A stretch of DNA of 43,330 nucleotides, taken from Proteobacteria bacterium UBA652 (GTDB lineage: Bacteria > Pseudomonadota > Gammaproteobacteria > Nitrosococcales > Methylophagaceae). The stretch is from the NCBI GenBank assembly GCA_002299915.1, contig DBOG01000006.1, forward strand, positions 1 through 43,330. Direction: 5' to 3'. Shown here piece by piece: positions 42,169 to 43,330 of this stretch. How positions within the stretch are numbered: the first letter of the stretch is position 1; each line of letters begins with the position of its first letter. The notes under the pieces were generated by a model. The model made no database searches. It was not told the origin of the DNA and was given only the letters and a program-made list of their open reading frames with translations. The translations under genes and the position numbers were made by a program.

Positions 42169-42584
42169 TGTTGCCACTCAAATTTAAAATCCGTATTCAT
42201 AGCTTCAACCCAACCAGAAATTTTTTTACCAAACGCATTAATTGTAGCAATTTCTGATGACATAAAAAAATTGCTTGATGCCTTTTCTGGAGGCTCTAAA
42301 CGATTGTCTATTTTTATTTCTAATGCTGCGTGTCCTACTGAATCTAGAACAATAGCCCTTAGTAAAAAGTAACAATAAAATTTTGGTTCTTTTCCGTATT
42401 CAAGGCTTACCACATCTGTTTGAGATTTTGGGAATGCCTGAAGCTGACTTCCAAAACTAGTTAAGTCATCAGGATACACATAGAAATCTTGGCGTGATAC
42501 CTGCTTACCATTTGATGCCGTAATTTCTAATTGGAGCATTTCATCGCTATCCGTCCAGATTCGTATAATTTTAATATATGACAT
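42162..42584 (-). CDS. Integron cassette protein of unknown function
   Basis: A 140-residue soluble protein without signal peptide or membrane segment. I recognise no family. It has alternating strand-like stretches (LQLEITASNGKQVSRQDFYVY; KFYCYFLLRAIVLDS; HAALEIKIDNR), then a C-terminal helical and Trp-containing part (GKKISGWVEAMN, FKFEWQHT). The strand-rich acidic pattern is like small immunity or carbohydrate-binding proteins, without proof. The start is only about 22 bases inside the cassette, without a clear Shine-Dalgarno sequence or promoter, so expression probably depends on upstream transcription. The TAA stop is part of the attC B terminal box. Confidence 0.72.
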   Translation of the reverse strand: MSYIKIIRIWTDSDEMLQLEITASNGKQVSRQDFYVYPDDLTSFGSQLQAFPKSQTDVVSLEYGKEPKFYCYFLLRAIVLDSVGHAALEIKIDNRLEPPEKASSNFFMSSEIATINAFGKKISGWVEAMNTDFKFEWQHT

Positions 42585-42595
42585 TTATTTATTTA

Positions 42596-42685
42596 CACAT
42601 AACGGCGAGTTAAGCGTCATCCTGAGGTGGGATTGGTTTTTGAAATTTTAATTTCACAAATCAATTTTACCTCAGGGCGTTAAGC
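42596..42685 (-). other. Integron attC site C (90 bp)
   Basis: The outer boxes on the minus strand are GCTTAAC (complement of 42679-42685), a perfect RYYYAAC, and GTTATGTG (complement of 42596-42603). Between them lies a long imperfect hairpin: CCTGAGGT and ACCTCAGG arms extended by AT-rich paired flanks (GATTGGTTTTTGAAATT against its near-complement). The GTTATGTG box matches CACATAAC of site B exactly, marking the intervening 140-residue gene as one cassette. Confidence 0.85.
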
Positions 42686-42718
42686 TTTGCATGGCAAAGT
42701 GTCCGCTGGATGCGATTT

Positions 42719-43030
42719 TTAGCTGCTTTTTCTTGTATTAAGTAAATATTTACGCAATTTCCTTTCACTCCGCATAACGTAAAGTATAAAGACTTTATCA
42801 CCTTCAATACGATAAAAAATACGACACGGATTTTCGATAATTTCTAAATATCTTGATTTTATAAACTCTGGTGGTTTACGCCCAGACTCTGGAAATTGTT
42901 CAAGACGATCTGTACTAGAGAAAACTTTTTGCACTAGATTAACTGCAGCACTTGGTTTATCAAATGTTATATATTCTGCTATTGCATCAAGGTCTGATAG
43001 AGCAGGCTCCGTCCATATTACTTGAGCCAT
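42719..43030 (-). CDS. RelE/ParE-superfamily toxin
   Basis: A 103-residue toxin of the RelE/ParE fold. Core motifs: VIWTEPALSDLDAIAEYI at the start, AAVNLVQKVFSSTDRLEQFPESGRKPPE in the middle, RYLEIIENPCRIFYRIEG and the final strand VFILYVMRSERKLRKYLL. Its sequence is closer to ParE-like toxins than to YoeB, though the partner is of Phd/YefM type. Its start overlaps the antitoxin gene by 13 bases. It occupies the rightmost cassette in the window in array orientation. Confidence 0.92.
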   Translation of the reverse strand: MAQVIWTEPALSDLDAIAEYITFDKPSAAVNLVQKVFSSTDRLEQFPESGRKPPEFIKSRYLEIIENPCRIFYRIEGDKVFILYVMRSERKLRKYLLNTRKSS

Positions 43031-43275
43031 TTACTCATTTTTTCTTTTGCTTCCTCTTGAGTATAAATACGGTTTTCTAAAACAGCCATTTCACCTTTGG
43101 CTATTCCATCCAAGATTTCCATTCGGTTTTTCATCATTTCATAATCTTGAACGTCAACAAGATATGCTGATGGTTGCCCATGTTCGGTAATAAGTACAGG
43201 CTCTTTTGAATCATGTAATTCAGCCAATATTTTGGTAGCCTGACGCTTTAATGTGGTAACTAATTCAATTTTCAT
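43018..43275 (-). CDS. Phd/YefM-family antitoxin
   Basis: An 85-residue antitoxin. The N-terminal DNA-binding fold shows LVTTLKRQATKILAEL, then the signature KEPVLITEHGQPSAYLVDV and DYEMMKNRMEILDGI, as in Phd/YefM proteins. The C-terminus (YTQEEAKEKMSKWLK) would bind the toxin. The ATG follows a 22-base palindrome by one base, leaving no room for a ribosome site, so the transcript may be leaderless. It is translationally coupled to the toxin gene by overlap. Confidence 0.93.
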   Translation of the reverse strand: MKIELVTTLKRQATKILAELHDSKEPVLITEHGQPSAYLVDVQDYEMMKNRMEILDGIAKGEMAVLENRIYTQEEAKEKMSKWLK

Positions 43276-43315
43276 AAAGTGATACTATACTATCACTTGT
43301 GTGTTTGCAAGTTTT
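43273..43315 (-). promoter_or_regulatory. Predicted antitoxin promoter overlapped by operator palindrome
   Basis: On the minus strand TTGCAA is followed after 17 bases by TAGTAT, a plausible -35/-10 pair, and then only CACTTT before the ATG. The palindrome AAGTGATA...TATCACTT (43277-43298) covers the -10 region, the expected place for an autoregulating Phd-type antitoxin to bind. Initiation at the usual distance would start RNA at or next to the ATG. Confidence 0.55.
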
Positions 43316-43319
43316 TCCC

Positions 43320-43330
43320 AGCTAACGCCT
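43320..43330 (-). other. Partial attC site D at the window edge
   Basis: On the minus strand the last bases read AGGCGTTAGCT, the typical attC 3' end with GTT crossover core. The matching box of site C, (A)GCTTAAC, fits its complement AGCTAAC except for one inserted T. The rest of the site lies beyond the edge, so the array continues rightwards. Confidence 0.6.

Noticed and set aside
43020..43330. A CRISPR-like or phage-defence array at the right end.
   Set aside because: No regularly spaced direct repeats are present; the repeated structures are hairpins of differing length explained by attC sites.

Overview
The window is a stretch of gammaproteobacterial chromosome, mostly conserved core genes with a mobile right end. 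The organism is Gram-negative (LPS core genes waaA, waaC and hldE, an LpxL-type acyltransferase, Tat and lipoprotein signals), carries type IV pilus motors (pilT, pilU), and probably oxidises reduced sulfur (soxC plus a short cytochrome of the SoxD type). It matures c-type cytochromes with System II (ResB/CcsA) and makes methionine through MetX/MetW. Gene order such as coaBC-dut-algC-argB, pilT with divergent yggS-proC-yggT-metX-metW, and DUF2782-thrB matches Pseudomonas-like and sulfur-oxidising gammaproteobacteria. I cannot name the species from the sequence alone.

Layout. 1-842: start of an SLC13/DASS anion permease that runs off the window. 843-1680: decayed, gene-poor stretch holding a frameshifted CSLREA-domain gene, another gene fragment, a ten-G tract and a 26-bp perfect palindrome. 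1681-10381: DUF4126 membrane protein, then a rightward run NIF3, YihY, coaBC, dut, a membrane protein, algC, argB, slmA. 10378-15890: leftward DUF4124 protein, pyrE, metW, metX, yggT, proC, yggS. 15958-20337: pilT, pilU, an OmpA-like lipoprotein and an AT-rich unknown membrane-anchored protein. 20395-25691: tRNA-Arg(CCG), glgP, soxD, soxC and engB, all leftward. 25762-30279: cytochrome c4, resB, ccsA, dsbA. 30337-33626: mltF, tadA, waaA leftward. 33671-39872: LpxL-like gene, a small secreted unknown protein, DUF2782, thrB, waaC, hldE and a YiiM-like MOSC gene.

From 39.98 kb rightwards the content changes. A 1339-bp IS10-group insertion sequence with a 9-bp target duplication carries a transposase broken by an in-frame stop. 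It is followed by what I read as the distal end of a chromosomal integron: three complete attC sites and a fourth cut by the window edge. They delimit cassettes with a ParD/ParE module, a 140-residue unknown protein, and a Phd/RelE-type module. The complementary terminal boxes of neighbouring attC sites match as expected for cassettes, and site asymmetry predicts that the integrase gene lies beyond the right edge.

Functional links: c-type cytochromes (c4, SoxD) sit beside their haem-ligation machinery (ResB, CcsA) and a DsbA-family thiol oxidoreductase; LPS genes occupy both sides of 33-39 kb; algC and hldE/waaC would feed the same envelope polymers. The most novel-looking content is the integron end, including a predicted leaderless antitoxin transcript and an attC site in which the stop codons of two convergent genes fall inside the recombination boxes.
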